From Triangularia verruculosa (taxonomy: Eukaryota; Ascomycota; Sordariomycetes; Sordariales; Podosporaceae): a stretch of 64,000 nt of DNA. The notes under the pieces were generated by a model, which made no database searches, was not told the origin of the DNA, and saw nothing but the letters and a program-made list of their open reading frames with translations. Positions 9,394 through 21,235 of the stretch are shown piece after piece; position 1 is the first letter of the stretch, and each line of letters begins with the position of its first letter. Location of the stretch: positions 62,001-126,000 of the forward strand of contig MU863888.1 of assembly GCA_033296885.1 (NCBI GenBank), written 5' to 3'. Made by a program: the position numbers and the translations under genes.

Positions 9394-12300
9394 CTACTTC
9401 ATCTCAATCTTCTCAACCAAATCCCCCCCCAACCTCGCCATCTCAGCCACCATCCCCTCCTTGTTCAATTCCACCTCCACCTTTTCCTCCTCCTCCTCAC
9501 CCTCTCCCTTCCTTTGCTTAACCGGCTTATATGACCCCCCCATCCCCGTCCTAAACGTCCTCCTCCCCACCCCCGGGTTCCAAATCGCCCCAATCACGCA
9601 ATCCTCCTCCGCCCCCCCGCGAAAAAACACCAGCGGCCCACCGTACACCCTCTCAAGCTGCTCCATCAACACATCCCCCGGGTGCCGCGCCAAAGGCAAC
9701 ATCTCCTCCCCCGTCACCACATCCAAGTTCTTAAACCTCGCCCCCTCCCGCCCGGCCGACCCCTCACTTGGATCGATATGTCCGTATGTTTTCAAACAAG
9801 ACTTAACCACCTTGCTGTTGAGATGAATAAGCACATCATACTCCCTCAACCCCGGCACAAAAAGCCTCCTCGGATCCAACCCCAACCCCCCCTCCCTCAT
9901 CACCCTCCCCGCCGCCTTCGCCAACCCCGTCATCCTCATCGCCACAACCTTCCCCGGCCTCGCCTCCCCCCCCACCGCCGTCCACGCCGTCCCCGAAGTC
10001 TCTTGAGCAGTAGCAACAAAAAGAACAGTATGGTTCATATTCGGATCAATCTTCCTCCACGCCTCCAACCTCGTCGCAATCGCCATCCGGTCAGAACCCG
10101 TCAGCTCCCCGTTGCTGTCCACAATCAATGCCTCCGACCGCCAGTCCCACCGGGAAAGAAACAGTAAAACCCGCATGAACCCCGTTGATGGGGAGGATGG
10201 TGCGTCCCATGGGTACGGACACAAAAAAACGTGGAGAACAACAAGTTCAACAAATTCCTCGGAAAAGTGCCACGAGAGCTTGTGGCTGTTGAACCAGTGT
10301 TTTACCAATCTGATGGTTGGTCCCAAGGCGGGGAACCGGGTGATGGAGGTGTTGATCATTTGGCTGTGCAGAGGGAGGTTGGTGTACAATCTCCTAAACG
10401 CGGCTAGTTGGGTTGTGGCTCGTTGGCGGAGGTATTGTTCTAGAGTCTTATCCTTCACTTGGCGCTCTAGAAGAGACTCTTCGAGGTCGCTGTGGATCCT
10501 CAACCGGAAGGCTGGGCCGGACTCGTAGATGACGTCTAGAAAGGCGAGGTTCTCGGTTTCGAAATGGGCGTCCTCGAGACCGACGTGGGTTTTGACGCCT
10601 TGCTTGCTGTTCTCGAGGAGGTTGCCGATCATAAGGAGGAAAGCAATCTTGGTGCGCTGGATCGCGGCGATGCTTTCGGGCCATTTGCCGGAGGCTTCAA
10701 AGGAGATTATACAGTCCATTGGTTGAGGGCCGGATTTTAGGGAGCCGAATACTGGGGGCTTGACGGAGGCATGGCGGAGTTCGGGGCACACCGGGGCAAT
10801 TTGACGGACGCGCAACGGAAGGTCGTCGAGGTTGCGGATGTCACGCTCGAACGTGCTAAATTCCTTCCTTGCTACATTATACAAGGTCGTGTCGGCGGGT
10901 TTGATGGATAGGAGGTCGACCAGTCCGTTTCCGTAGAAGCTGATGTCATCTTCTAAATGGCCGATGCGGAGATGGAGCGCAAGAATGTAGCGCATGATTT
11001 CTTCGCAAATCTCGAACGGCGTTGTCGACTTCCAGACTAAAGTCTCACGGATCGTGTCGCGTTCAAACCGACGCAGCTCCGCCTTGTCGCCCCAGAACCT
11101 ACGGAACCTGTCACACTCCTCCTTCTCCTCAGCCGTCGCACCAGCCGAAGGGCCCTTGTCGACTACGCGGCTCATGTTGGCCGGGTCAAACAGCACACCA
11201 ACCTCCAGCGCGGCTCTTGACTGGTCCTTGGGCTTTTCTGACAATGCCCATCCTGGCTGCTCGGGTGTCTGGATGTGGATAACCCTGGCTCTTTCGCCCA
11301 ACTCCTTGTCTCCCAGAGCCCTGTTGAGCACCCGATAAACCTTGCTGCCAAGTTGCCAAACTCTTCCCCGCGATTCGGAATAATCGTTGCCAATGACTTC
11401 GTCCAACACATCGCTGTAGTTGAGGTGGGCGAACAAATCAAAAGTGTGAGAGGGCAGATCTGCTCTGAGAATAAAAGTTGATGTGAACTGGTCGGCAGAG
11501 CTATCGCTCATCAGATTTCTGGTCCACTTCGCATGCTGATGCAGCAGAGCAGCTGACCAATGTCCCATCTTGAAAGCAACGTTCAGTCCCCGCGCGAAGT
11601 CGTAAAGAATAGGCCCAGACTCGATGTACTCCTCCAGATCTGCGCTTTCCGTGCCCAAAACGCAAGCCTTCTCCGAAAAGTTCATCACGGACAGGAACTG
11701 AATCTGCGCCTTGAACAACTGAGTGGCGCTGAGAGAGGTCGAAAGCGCCGCATGACCCATCTTCTGCCCTCCTTGGAGCAAAAGAGCCAGCAAAACCGAC
11801 CACTCAAAGTGACCAAATCCGCCCTTGGAGATATCTCCTCCGAAGCCTCTCTGTTGAAGCCACGTCCGTCCCAAAATACAGGCCTTCTTGAACGCGGCGC
11901 ACTTCTTTTCGGTTTGGCGAAGGAGCTTGAGGTATGACATGAAGGATCCTTCGGCAGAAACAGTCGAATTGTAGAAGGCGGTAGGGTGCGCTGGTGTTTC
12001 CGACTCCGAGTCTCGTCCTCTTCTAACCAACGAAGCGCCCAGATGGAGCTTTCTCTTGGGAAAAAATCCTTCTGGCGCGCATGGGATAACCCGTATCCTG
12101 TACTGCAAGCATCCCTTGGATTCCTTCCCTGTCGCTTCTGGCGCCTTTGGTTGAATAGCGAGGACAGGGCACAGGGGGTTGCCGTTAAGGTATTCGTAAG
12201 ATAGCTGACCATCGCTTCCAAACTCCTTTTGCAGAGCGTTTGCAACAACGGCCAGATAGTACGCTCTCTTGTAAAAGTACCGCAAGTCGAGGTAGTCCTT

Positions 12301-12808
12301 CTCCTGCAGAATCTCCTGTGGCAAGACCACAATCATGTCCACGCTGTGGTCCTTCTGGGTCTTGAGCATCGTCTTCGAAACATAGCTGCCAACGACATTG
12401 AACTGAGCCGGTTTGGCAAAGGCGACCTTGTAGTTGGAGTTCTTTGGTGGTTGGGGGTCTGGGAAGGGGATCTTGATCTTGGATTTCTTTTCGAACTTGG
12501 TCGCAGCCTCGAGGATCTGGGATTGTCAGCACGACCGGCGCGCAAAGAAACAAATCTGATGTTCTTACTGGGAGAGGTTCCTGGGCCTTGATGGCCTCGA
12601 TTGAGCCTTTGATCTTGTGGAGCAACTGGTCGGCGCCCTCGAAAGCCGTCTTGTAGTCGATGCGCACTTCCTCCAGCAGCTCCTCGGCCTCTAGAATGAA
12701 GGCTCTTGATCTCGAGACGCCGCCCGTAGAGACTGCTGATTCGAGGGCTTTTTCGGCGCCATCTTGACTGTGGTCGAGTTTTCTCCGTTTCGCCGGTCCG
12801 GAATCCAT
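9394..12808 (-). CDS. utp22: UTP22 (Nrap family), small-subunit processome
   Basis: Component of the UTP-C module of the 90S pre-ribosome, needed for 18S rRNA maturation in the nucleolus. Exon 1 is 12808-12569 (80 codons) and exon 2 is 12516-9394, with a 52-nt intron (GTAAGA, CTGAC, CAG) in phase 0. The product is 1120 aa. The N-terminus has a basic AKRRKLD nuclear-localisation-like motif. The Nrap body shows VGSYVSKTM, HSVDMIVVLPQEIL and DYLDLRYFYKRAYYLA, resembling an inactive nucleotidyltransferase/poly(A)-polymerase-like fold, and later the Nrap repeat (LVKHWFNSHKLSWHFSEEFVELV). Length is typical for the family. The last 60 residues are Glu/Lys/Gly-rich. It is divergent from SKI3. Confidence 0.95.
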
Positions 12809-13617
12809 GTTTGCGGTGTTGTGAGTGTCGAAATGAGCTTCCTCCGCAATGGTTCGTCTCTTGCGACACCAATTCCCTGGACTTTTTTTCTGCTGGGATT
12901 CGGCGATAAGCTTTGCGATAAGCCGACAGTCTTGGCAGACATATTGGGCGGAGGTCGGATTATCCCTGTCCGGCAGGCAGCTTGCCGATCAAAATGTGGG
13001 GTAGAAGCTGTGGGCGGTAAGTGGGGGTCACCTCTACCTAACCCAATGGACCACCTCCGTTCTTAGGAAGGTTGAAACTATTACAGACCTCTTGATGTCG
13101 TTGAGTTCTGAAGAGAGATGGGTGAGCGTGTACACATGATAGTTATGAAGACAGGGCTTTCGAAAGAGATTCGCAGCAAATAATTGAGCTAAATGCCATG
13201 ACGTGGTCTCTGTAGGGGCTTCTGTAGGGGCTTCTGTAGGGGCTCGTACTTGGTCAAGCTCTCTGAATCGGTTCTAATTCATTTAGCATGTCCCCAACGT
13301 CTTCCATTTATAGAGCTATCCCGCTATAAAACCATACAGTTACGGTACATTTGTGAACACTAAAGTCTTCATTAAGCTGTCTAGCAGCAACACTGAGGTG
13401 GGGGATAAATAGTGGGTCCCGTGCCCCTCCACTCCTGTTTGTGCCGCTGTGGCAGTGGCAGCACGACGCTGGGCTTCCTAGACGCAGCATCAACACGACT
13501 TCATTCATGACCATCGAATTTGTGGTTGTGGAGATTGTAATCGTTGCGTTAATTTCTCTTTTCTTTCATTAATTCCCCGAGACCCGATGAAAGCAGTCTC
13601 ATCCGCCACCCTTCAAA
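12809..13617. promoter_or_regulatory. Divergent promoter, UTP22 / SKI3, with GCGATAAG pair and 12-bp repeat
   Basis: An 809-bp region. GCGATAAG occurs twice, at 12903-12910 and 12915-12922, about 95-115 bp before the UTP22 start. Each is one base from the ribosome-biogenesis PAC element (GCGATGAG) and also fits a GATA-factor site. A three-copy 12-bp tandem repeat (CTGTAGGGGCTT) lies at 13210-13245. Confidence 0.45.
13210..13245. repeat. Three-copy 12-bp tandem repeat
   Basis: Three consecutive copies of CTGTAGGGGCTT, the last with a terminal C instead of T, in the UTP22/SKI3 intergenic region. Confidence 0.9.
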
Positions 13618-16600
13618 ATGTCCAGCACCAAGGCCCTGCTGAAGGCCGTCAATGACTTCATCAAACAGTCAAAATGGGACGATGCCATTGAATCCGCCAA
13701 AGATGTCCTCCAAAAGGACCCCAAAAACTACCATGCGTAAGAACACTCGGCTCCTCTCACTTTGAATAATAAAACAGAATTATTGACTCTGTTCAGCCAC
13801 ATCTTCTTGGCCTTTGCCCTGGACAAGAAGAACAACGTCGAGGAGGCCGAGAACACATATCTCGACGCCACCAAGATCAAACCAGCTGACCAAACAGCCT
13901 GGCAAGGCCTGGTCAAACTCTACCAGCGGCAAGGAAACAAGAAACTAAAGCAGTACAAGCATGCTGCCATCAAGCTCGGCGAGATCTTTCGGGATGCCAA
14001 TGACATGTTCAAATGCCAAGATGTCGTTGACAAATTTGTCGACCATGCGCGGACCCAAGGAGAACGGTTACAATACGTCGACGCCTTGGACATCCAACTT
14101 CCAGAAAGCCCTCTTTACGAGGCCCTAGAGGGCCGTGTGCCTCATCCTGCCAAGACCTATGAGATTCAGGCCAAGATTGTCGAACCCGAGGAGAAGAAGA
14201 GGATAAACACCCTGGTTGGCGAGAGACGCACCAGAATCGGTGCCCGCGTCAGCGAAGTGACTCTGGAGGTCAAACGTGAAGTGTACCGACAGAGCAAGCT
14301 CGGCCATATTTACAGACAGCTCATCGACTGGACCACAGACGACGAACTTCGGCGGACATACGAAGAAAAGTTGCTTCAGTATTGCCATGACAGACTTATG
14401 GCTTGGCCTCCTGGCGAGGAAAAGAATCAGGAGATGGAGATTGTTCGGAAACTGGCCAACGACATGGTCATCATCAGACATCCCTTCAAGTTTGCCTGGG
14501 ACATTGCTCTCAACTGGCAAGACCACAAGGAAATCAAGGAGTGGGATGTCACTGTTTTGAGACAGTACTGTGTGTTCTTCCCAGACAGTGATCTGAACAG
14601 AGTCATCATGGGATTTCTTACCAGCGATATTTCGCCGTTCCCCAAGGAAACGCCAGCACAAAACGATGCCGCTGCCGACGCTGAGTCAGAAGACGAGAGC
14701 GAGGATGACGATGCTGGAGGTGTTCCTACAACATACGTACCGCTCACGGAGGAGGATCGGCTGCTGATGATGACGGAAGGCATCAGCTCCGGTGATTCAC
14801 TGTTGGCCTACCGACTCATGGGCGAGTATTATCAGCACCTGGAAGAGCACGAGAGTAATGTCGAGCTTATGCGTAAAGCGATCGACTTTTTAAAGACTGA
14901 GCGCACCAAAACAGGCATGGCGTTCCGAAACACAGGAGACGCCTACTCATTGTATCTCGGCACGGCATTGGTGTTCTATCAGTCTCCTCGCAATCACCAA
15001 GAGGCAAAGAATCTGTTTGATGGTGTTTTGGCACACGACCCTACCTCTACCCCGGCTATGATCGGCGTGGGTCTGATTTATGAGGAGGAGGAAGACTACG
15101 ACGAGGCTATTGACTTCTTGGAACGTGCATTGCAGGGTGACCCAGCCAATCTTCGTGTCAAGACGGAAGCTGCTTGGGTCAAGGCTCTGAAAGGGGACTT
15201 TGCTACTGCCAAGGCTGAGCTCGAGGCTTGCATGCCTTTGTTGACCAAGAAGGGTCAGAACAACAAGGAGCTGCTTTCGCAAACCCAGTACCGTCTGGGC
15301 TACTGTATTTGGAACCTCGATACGTCCAAGTCTGCCAGAAAGAGCCGAAGCGGAGCTTACAGTTATTTCTTAGAGTCGCTCAAGAGTAACCTGAACTACG
15401 CCCCAGCCTATACTATCCTTGGTATTTACTATTCAGACTATGCCAAGGACAAAAAGAGAGCTCGGAGGTGTTTCCAAAAGGCTGTCGAGCTTTCGCCGTC
15501 AGAGGTGCTCTCGGCAGAGCGGCTTGCCAGATCGTTCGCCGATGATGGAGACTGGGATCGTGTTGAGTTGGTCGCCCAGCGAGTTGTTGATTCGGGTAAG
15601 GTTAAGCCGCCACCTGGATCCAAGCGCAAGGGCATCAGCTGGCCTTTCTCTGCTCTCGGTGTGGCAGAGCTCAATAAGCAGGATTATCACAAGGCCATCG
15701 TCTCTTTCCAGGCAGCTCTCAGAATATCGCCGAACGATTACCACTCGTGGGTCGGTCTCGGTGAGAGTTATCACGGCTCTGGCCGGTACATTGCCGCCAC
15801 CAAGGCCTTGATGAATGCCCAGAAGCTGGAGGAGTCTCCTGATGTTGAGATTACTGGACAGGAGACCTGGTTCACCAAATTCATTCTTGCTGAGGTCAAG
15901 CGTGAGCTTGGCGAATTTGACGAGGCCATTGCTCTGTACAAGCAGGTTTTGGAAGAGAGGCCGGAGGAAGATGGCGTGGCTATCTCGCTGATGCAAGCCA
16001 TGGTTGACAATGCACTCGTCAGTTTAGATAAGGGCTTTTTTGGCAAGTCTGTCGACCATGCGGTTTCAGCCCTCAAGTTTGCTGTTGAGACTCCTGCGGC
16101 CATCAAGGATACATTCAACTTTTGGAGAGCCATCGCCGATGCTTGTTCGCTTTTCACCAGCGTTCAAGGTCGGTTGTCAGAGTTTCCAAAGGAGTTGGTT
16201 CAGGGACTGCTTGGAAGTGACGAAGCTGCACCCGAGTACCAGGTGCTGAAGGATATCGATGCAGTTGGCACCGCCGTTGTTAGCACCAACGGGATCTTCC
16301 ATGACAATGAGAAAATGGGCATTGATTTGACCAGGGCTATGCATGCTACCATTCTGGCACACAAGCGCGCTGTTCACTTGTCTGCTAATGACATTCATGC
16401 GCAAGCGGTAGCGTACTACAACCTGGGCTGGGCCGAGTATCGAGCTCACTCTTGCCTTCCAGCCCACTTGAGGAAGAAGGCTACGAGATATCTCAAAGCT
16501 GCCATCTCTTGCTTCAAGCGTGCCATCGAGCTCGAGGCAGGTAACTCTGAGTTTTGGAACGCTCTCGGAGTAGTGACCAGCACAGTGAACCCGGCTGTTT

Positions 16601-17961
16601 CGCAGCACTCATTTGTCCGCAGTTTGCACCTGAACGAGAGAGGTGCTCACTCCTGGACCAACCTCGGTGTCCTCGCCCTCCTCCAAAACGACCTCCAACT
16701 CGCCAACGAGGTCTTCACCAAGGCTCAGTCCGCCGACCCTGATTTCGCGCACGCCTGGCTCGGTCAAGGCCTCGTTGCTCTTCTCCTAGGCGACCAAAAG
16801 GAAGCCCGCGGTTTGTTCATCCACTCAATGGACATCGCCGAAGCCTCCTCTCTCGCGACAAGACGTCTCTACTCCGTCTCCATGTTCGACCACATCCTCT
16901 CCTCCCCCTCAGAACTCCCAATCACCTCTTTAGTCCAACCGATCCTCGCACTCACCCAAATCCAAGGCCTCAAGCCCCAGGATCTAGCCTACAGCCACCT
17001 CTCGGCTTTGTTCCAGGAACGCACACAGGAATACCAGCGCGCAGCCGACAACCTCGAGAACATCTGCAGCCAAGTCGAAGCCGACTACGAAGTCACTGAA
17101 TCCCCCGAATCACTCAAGCACTTCTCCATCGCCAAAACAGACCTCGCTCGGGCGTTGCTGGCTCAGGGACTGAATGTCGAAGCGATTGAAGCAGCGGAGA
17201 TGGCGGTGCAGCTGTCAAGCGATGAATCCGACGGCAGCGAGCTCACGGCCGAGGAACGTAAACGGGTGAGATTGTCGGCGCACGTGTCGATGGGATTGGC
17301 GCAGTACTACCTCGACCACGTCAACGACGCGGTTGGGTCGTTTGAGCAGGCCATGCAGGAATCTGATAATAACCCCGACGTTGCGTGCGTTTTGGCGCAG
17401 GTCCTTTGGGCAACGGGCAAAACTGATGCTCGTGAGAAAGCAAGAGATGTTCTTTTTGGGGTTATTGAGCAGCACCCTACCCACGTGCAATCAGTTTGTT
17501 TATTGGGCGTGATTGCGCTGCTGGATGGAGATGAGGAGTCACTTGAGGCGGTGGTGTCTGAGCTACAGAACCTACGGTCCAGTGACGAGGGGGTTTCAGC
17601 GAAGGAACAGAGCCGACTGGGTGAGGTTTTGAAGGCGGTGGCGGGGTTGGGTGGTGGTGGTGGTGCGGGAGGGGGAGAGGAGGGACAGGCTCAGGCGGAT
17701 GTCATGTTCCACCCTTACTTGCCTCACGGGTGGGCAGAGTTGGCTGGGTTGGGGGAGGGGGGTGATGATGGGGAGGGGGCGGCGGAGATGGCGTTGAGGG
17801 TTGCGGTGAAGGGTGTCGCGCCGAGGGGGGATCTGCCGGCGGAGGAGCTGGCGAGGGCGTATGCGGGGACGGGGAGGGTGAGGGATGCGCAGACGGCCGT
17901 GATGGTGGCGCCGTGGGAGGGGGCGGGGTGGAGGAGTTTGGGGGATGCTGTTCGTGGGTGA
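13618..17961 (+). CDS. ski3: SKI3, TPR scaffold of the Ski complex
   Basis: Tetratricopeptide scaffold that joins the Ski2 helicase and Ski8 to feed mRNA into the cytoplasmic exosome. Exon 1 is 13618-13736 and exon 2 is 13797-17961, with a 60-nt intron (GTAAGA ... CAG) that restores the frame as YHAHIFLAFAL. The product is 1427 aa, as expected for filamentous-fungal Ski3. TPR units occur throughout: the first starts at KALLKAVNDFIKQSKWDDAI, and clear later units include the one with YEEEEDYDEAIDFLERAL and the one with AWLGQGLVALLLGDQKEA. An acidic insertion (about residues 330-350) interrupts the N-terminal array. The last 110 residues are Gly-rich in a G-rich stretch of coding strand. It converges with CFT2 (283 bp between stops). 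Confidence 0.95.
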
Positions 17962-18244
17962 TTAAAGGTAGATTTGTGTTGGTGGATGGAAAGTAAACGA
18001 GATCAAAAACTGCAGCGTATGTACATGTATATGACATGTACAAGCTCATTGACACCTAGCCAGCCAGCTTTTTATTCCGAATTAAAACTACAAGAGATAT
18101 TTCGTCTCACTTTTCACACGAACTTAATCTCTTTCTCATCTATGATAAGCAAGGTCAAGGTTAAGCATTTCAAAACCGTCATTAACCACAGCTAACCCTA
18201 ATGTACACCTTCCCCCCCCCCCCCTTTTTTCCCCTGTCCTTAAG
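17962..18244. other. Convergent 3' intergenic, SKI3 / CFT2
   Basis: 283 bp holding both 3' UTRs, AT-rich, with TAACCCTAA at 18193-18201 and a C homopolymer near 18215. Confidence 0.5.
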
Positions 18245-21235
18245 TTAAGCCCCAGGAACAACAGCCAAAACGTCATAAATCTTCTGCCTAACCGCATAAA
18301 ACGTCCCCCTCCCCCCGACCCCCGACCCCATCATCATCGTCGCCCCCCCACCCCCCGGCCCAACCGCAAACGGCAGCGCCACGCTCTCAACCTCTATCCT
18401 CCCCGCCGCGCTTTTTCTGACTGCCACCGTCTCGTCAATCAACAACGTCCCCTCCCCCCTAAACTCAGCCTTGTGGCCCCCACTCAGCATCGCCCTCCGC
18501 AAATCCGCCAGCCTCAAGTCCCCAACATGCAACGGCTGCGACGCCGCCTTCACCGTCGTCGACAAAACCGTCTGCGGCACCAGATCCAGCGTCGGCAACG
18601 TCCGCGGTTTCGCATTACTGCTCACCGTAAGCGCGGTGGATGAAGCCGGTGACCCACCCTCCTCCGTCTTCAGCCGTTTATTCTGCTCCTCCTCCGTCGA
18701 AGAAGGAATAAACTCCCCCCCCGGCAACAAAACCCCCGTAATCGTCGCAATCCCCAATCCATTCACATCCTGCCACTTCAATCTCTTCACCAAATGCTCC
18801 GACAGCTTCACCACCCACGCATTCGTATCCACACTCGCATTCACGACCGCACCCACCTCTGGCGTAAACACATCCACCGTTGCGTTTTCGTTGCTTGAAT
18901 TAGCCGCGAGCTGTGCTGAAAGCAACTTCTTGCAGTCGGCTGCCAGCGCAAGGGATTCCTCTTCGTTTCCTGACACGAGGACCAAGCGCCGGGGTTGGAT
19001 AAGTGGGATGAGCATATGCAGCGAGCGCTTGTCGTGGAGACCGGAAAAGTCGACAAACGCGATGCGGAGGTTGACTGGGATTCTGCGGGTGGTGATGACC
19101 AGTTTTGCTGGGCCGAGGATTGGAGTGGTGGTGTCTTCGTCTGAGGATAGTTCGTCGACTTCTTCTGTTTGATGCCCCTGACCGTGGGAGGTGCTCGCGT
19201 CGTCCGGCTCGTCGGAGAGGGCGCGGTTGGGGGGTTGTTGTCGTTTATTATTGGCGGTGCCCTTATTGGCGGCGTTGACGGCGATGAGACTGCGCTTTTT
19301 GCCGAGGTTGTCTTCTTGCTTGGCTTTGGCTGGGTCGGTTTCTTGACTATCGGCTACTTCTCGCTCTTCGGCGCGGAGGTAGTCTTCTGGTCGGATGAGG
19401 TCGCCGAATTCGTCGTGACGTCTCCGTTGGGCTACGGCGGGGAACATGGCTTCACGCCCCTTTTTGCCCCTGACTTCGTAGTCGTAGACGCCTCTCTTCT
19501 TAATGAGGATGTTGACGCCTAGGTCTTCGTCATTGAGAACGACCTTCTTCCGGCTGGCTTGCTTGATGTTTGCTGAAATGTTGAGCGCTTTTCCTTGTTG
19601 TTCTGTTTCTGACTCTTCGGACTCGCTGGAGGTGTCGGAGAGGGCATCGTTTAGATCAGTCCATGCTTCCCAGGTCATGCCACTACCACCATGCGAGGTG
19701 GCTTGGAGCTGCTGCTTTGTTGCGAGCCATTGTTGATACACACTGAGATCGTTTCCTTCCAGCGCCTGTTTTGACGCATCTGCAATTTCGAGCTCCCGAC
19801 CACCAGCATACACCTGTTCAAATGTGTCGCCGCCGCTGGTTTGCTCTGTCGCCACACCGTCTTTTCTCTCCTTCCACCACTCCCAGAGAGTCCTGGCGAT
19901 TGATGGCTTGGTCTCGTTCAGCGCTGGTTTCTCAGTAAGTAGAACCAGATTCCTCGCGTCACCGGCGATGGACTTGAGTACCTCCTTCGAAAAACCCCAC
20001 TCTAGACTGGAATCTGTAGCCAGAATAACTCGTCCCTTTGGTTCCGGATCCTCCAACGCTTGCTTGAGTACCCACGAAACCTGCCCCTTCCTCTCCAATA
20101 ATCGCAGGTGCTTAAAGTCGAACGGTCCGGCCACCTTATGGTCGTGATGATGTCCGCCCCTCTGGCCCCTGCCTCGATCATTGTGCTCTTTGCCACCAGC
20201 CGCCGCTTCGAATTCCCTGACAATTTTATCGTCCATCCATTCGAACAAACTCCTGGCGTGTTTGATAGTGCTGCCGATACTGTGACCGGCCAAGTACAGC
20301 TGGGCATTTCTGAAGGTTTCATTGTTGTTGTCAACCTCGTTTCTCCATGCGTGCTCCAGAAGATATGACAGTTCCAAGATTCTGGCACTCGAATCGGCTG
20401 GAATCAGCACTGTTCCGCCTCTGCCAATACAGAGCTTGATCGACTCGAGAAGTTGCTCGTCACGCTTCGCGCGGGACAGGGTTGTATCTGGCGTTCGACT
20501 GCTGCATACGAGGGCTGTGGGTTTTCGGAGTTGCTCGATGACCTCGGTACTACCTCCCCCGCCATGTCCTCCGCTCAGCCAGGCGGCACCTGAAAAGACA
20601 TTTTCTTTGCCCTGATTCCAGTCGACAGCATACACGATGGACTCCAGTCCATGCTGAATATGCCAGATAGCTCCACCAAGGGTACGTCCCGAGTTGTACG
20701 CTGTTACTGTAAGATTGGTGATATCTGGGGAGAAAGGCGAAGATCGGGGCTGTTGTGGTTGTGAGTATTGTACCGCTTGGATACTGGCGAAATACCGTGT
20801 GATCTCCTCGGGAGACGGTGGCTGGAGTAACAGGTTTGGATTTAATGATGGCGCCTGGGATGATGCGTAGGCGACCTCGGCCAGGGAAGAGGTTGGGATT
20901 GTCGTCGCGGCTAATGGTGTTGACGCATAGAGATCTTGTGTTAAGGTTCGGCCGAGGTCAATGACTGGGCGTGTCGCATAGGCGGGGATGGTCGAGAACA
21001 AGGGAATGTGTTTGCAGCAGTGGGCGTAGGCTCCAACGTGGGCGACGGTCGCATGGGTCAGGAGGATGAAGGATAGAGTCGGCACTTGTTTTTCTAGTTC
21101 CTTGAGCTTGTCGACATCAAAGGTCTCGTCCCAGCCGACATCCACCAAGATCTTGACACCCCCGTCGAGTTCGAGTAGCGATTGAGATGCCGTGGACTCG
21201 GAGAGGGCGCCCTGTAACGGGCAGAAGCTGAACAT
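18245..21235 (-). CDS. cft2: CFT2 / CPSF100, cleavage and polyadenylation factor subunit
   Basis: Metallo-beta-lactamase/beta-CASP protein of the pre-mRNA 3'-end cleavage complex and non-catalytic partner of the CPSF73/Ysh1 endonuclease. Single exon, 996 aa, starting MFSFCPLQGA, the usual family start. The N-terminus carries the MBL fold (LLELDGGVKILVDVGWDE, LSFILLTHATVAHVGAYAH), where the zinc-ligand His/Asp set of active nucleases is replaced, as expected for CPSF100. The beta-CASP region follows (AVDWNQGKENVFSGAAWL, PTALVCSSRTPD). The middle has acidic, Ser-rich and Lys-rich disordered stretches, and the C-terminal domain includes the GDLRLADLRRAMLSGGHKAEF segment. The frame stays open upstream but without an ATG. 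It is divergent from SEC24. Confidence 0.95.
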   Translation of the reverse strand: MFSFCPLQGALSESTASQSLLELDGGVKILVDVGWDETFDVDKLKELEKQVPTLSFILLTHATVAHVGAYAHCCKHIPLFSTIPAYATRPVIDLGRTLTQDLYASTPLAATTIPTSSLAEVAYASSQAPSLNPNLLLQPPSPEEITRYFASIQAVQYSQPQQPRSSPFSPDITNLTVTAYNSGRTLGGAIWHIQHGLESIVYAVDWNQGKENVFSGAAWLSGGHGGGGSTEVIEQLRKPTALVCSSRTPDTTLSRAKRDEQLLESIKLCIGRGGTVLIPADSSARILELSYLLEHAWRNEVDNNNETFRNAQLYLAGHSIGSTIKHARSLFEWMDDKIVREFEAAAGGKEHNDRGRGQRGGHHHDHKVAGPFDFKHLRLLERKGQVSWVLKQALEDPEPKGRVILATDSSLEWGFSKEVLKSIAGDARNLVLLTEKPALNETKPSIARTLWEWWKERKDGVATEQTSGGDTFEQVYAGGRELEIADASKQALEGNDLSVYQQWLATKQQLQATSHGGSGMTWEAWTDLNDALSDTSSESEESETEQQGKALNISANIKQASRKKVVLNDEDLGVNILIKKRGVYDYEVRGKKGREAMFPAVAQRRRHDEFGDLIRPEDYLRAEEREVADSQETDPAKAKQEDNLGKKRSLIAVNAANKGTANNKRQQPPNRALSDEPDDASTSHGQGHQTEEVDELSSDEDTTTPILGPAKLVITTRRIPVNLRIAFVDFSGLHDKRSLHMLIPLIQPRRLVLVSGNEEESLALAADCKKLLSAQLAANSSNENATVDVFTPEVGAVVNASVDTNAWVVKLSEHLVKRLKWQDVNGLGIATITGVLLPGGEFIPSSTEEEQNKRLKTEEGGSPASSTALTVSSNAKPRTLPTLDLVPQTVLSTTVKAASQPLHVGDLRLADLRRAMLSGGHKAEFRGEGTLLIDETVAVRKSAAGRIEVESVALPFAVGPGGGGATMMMGSGVGGRGTFYAVRQKIYDVLAVVPGA

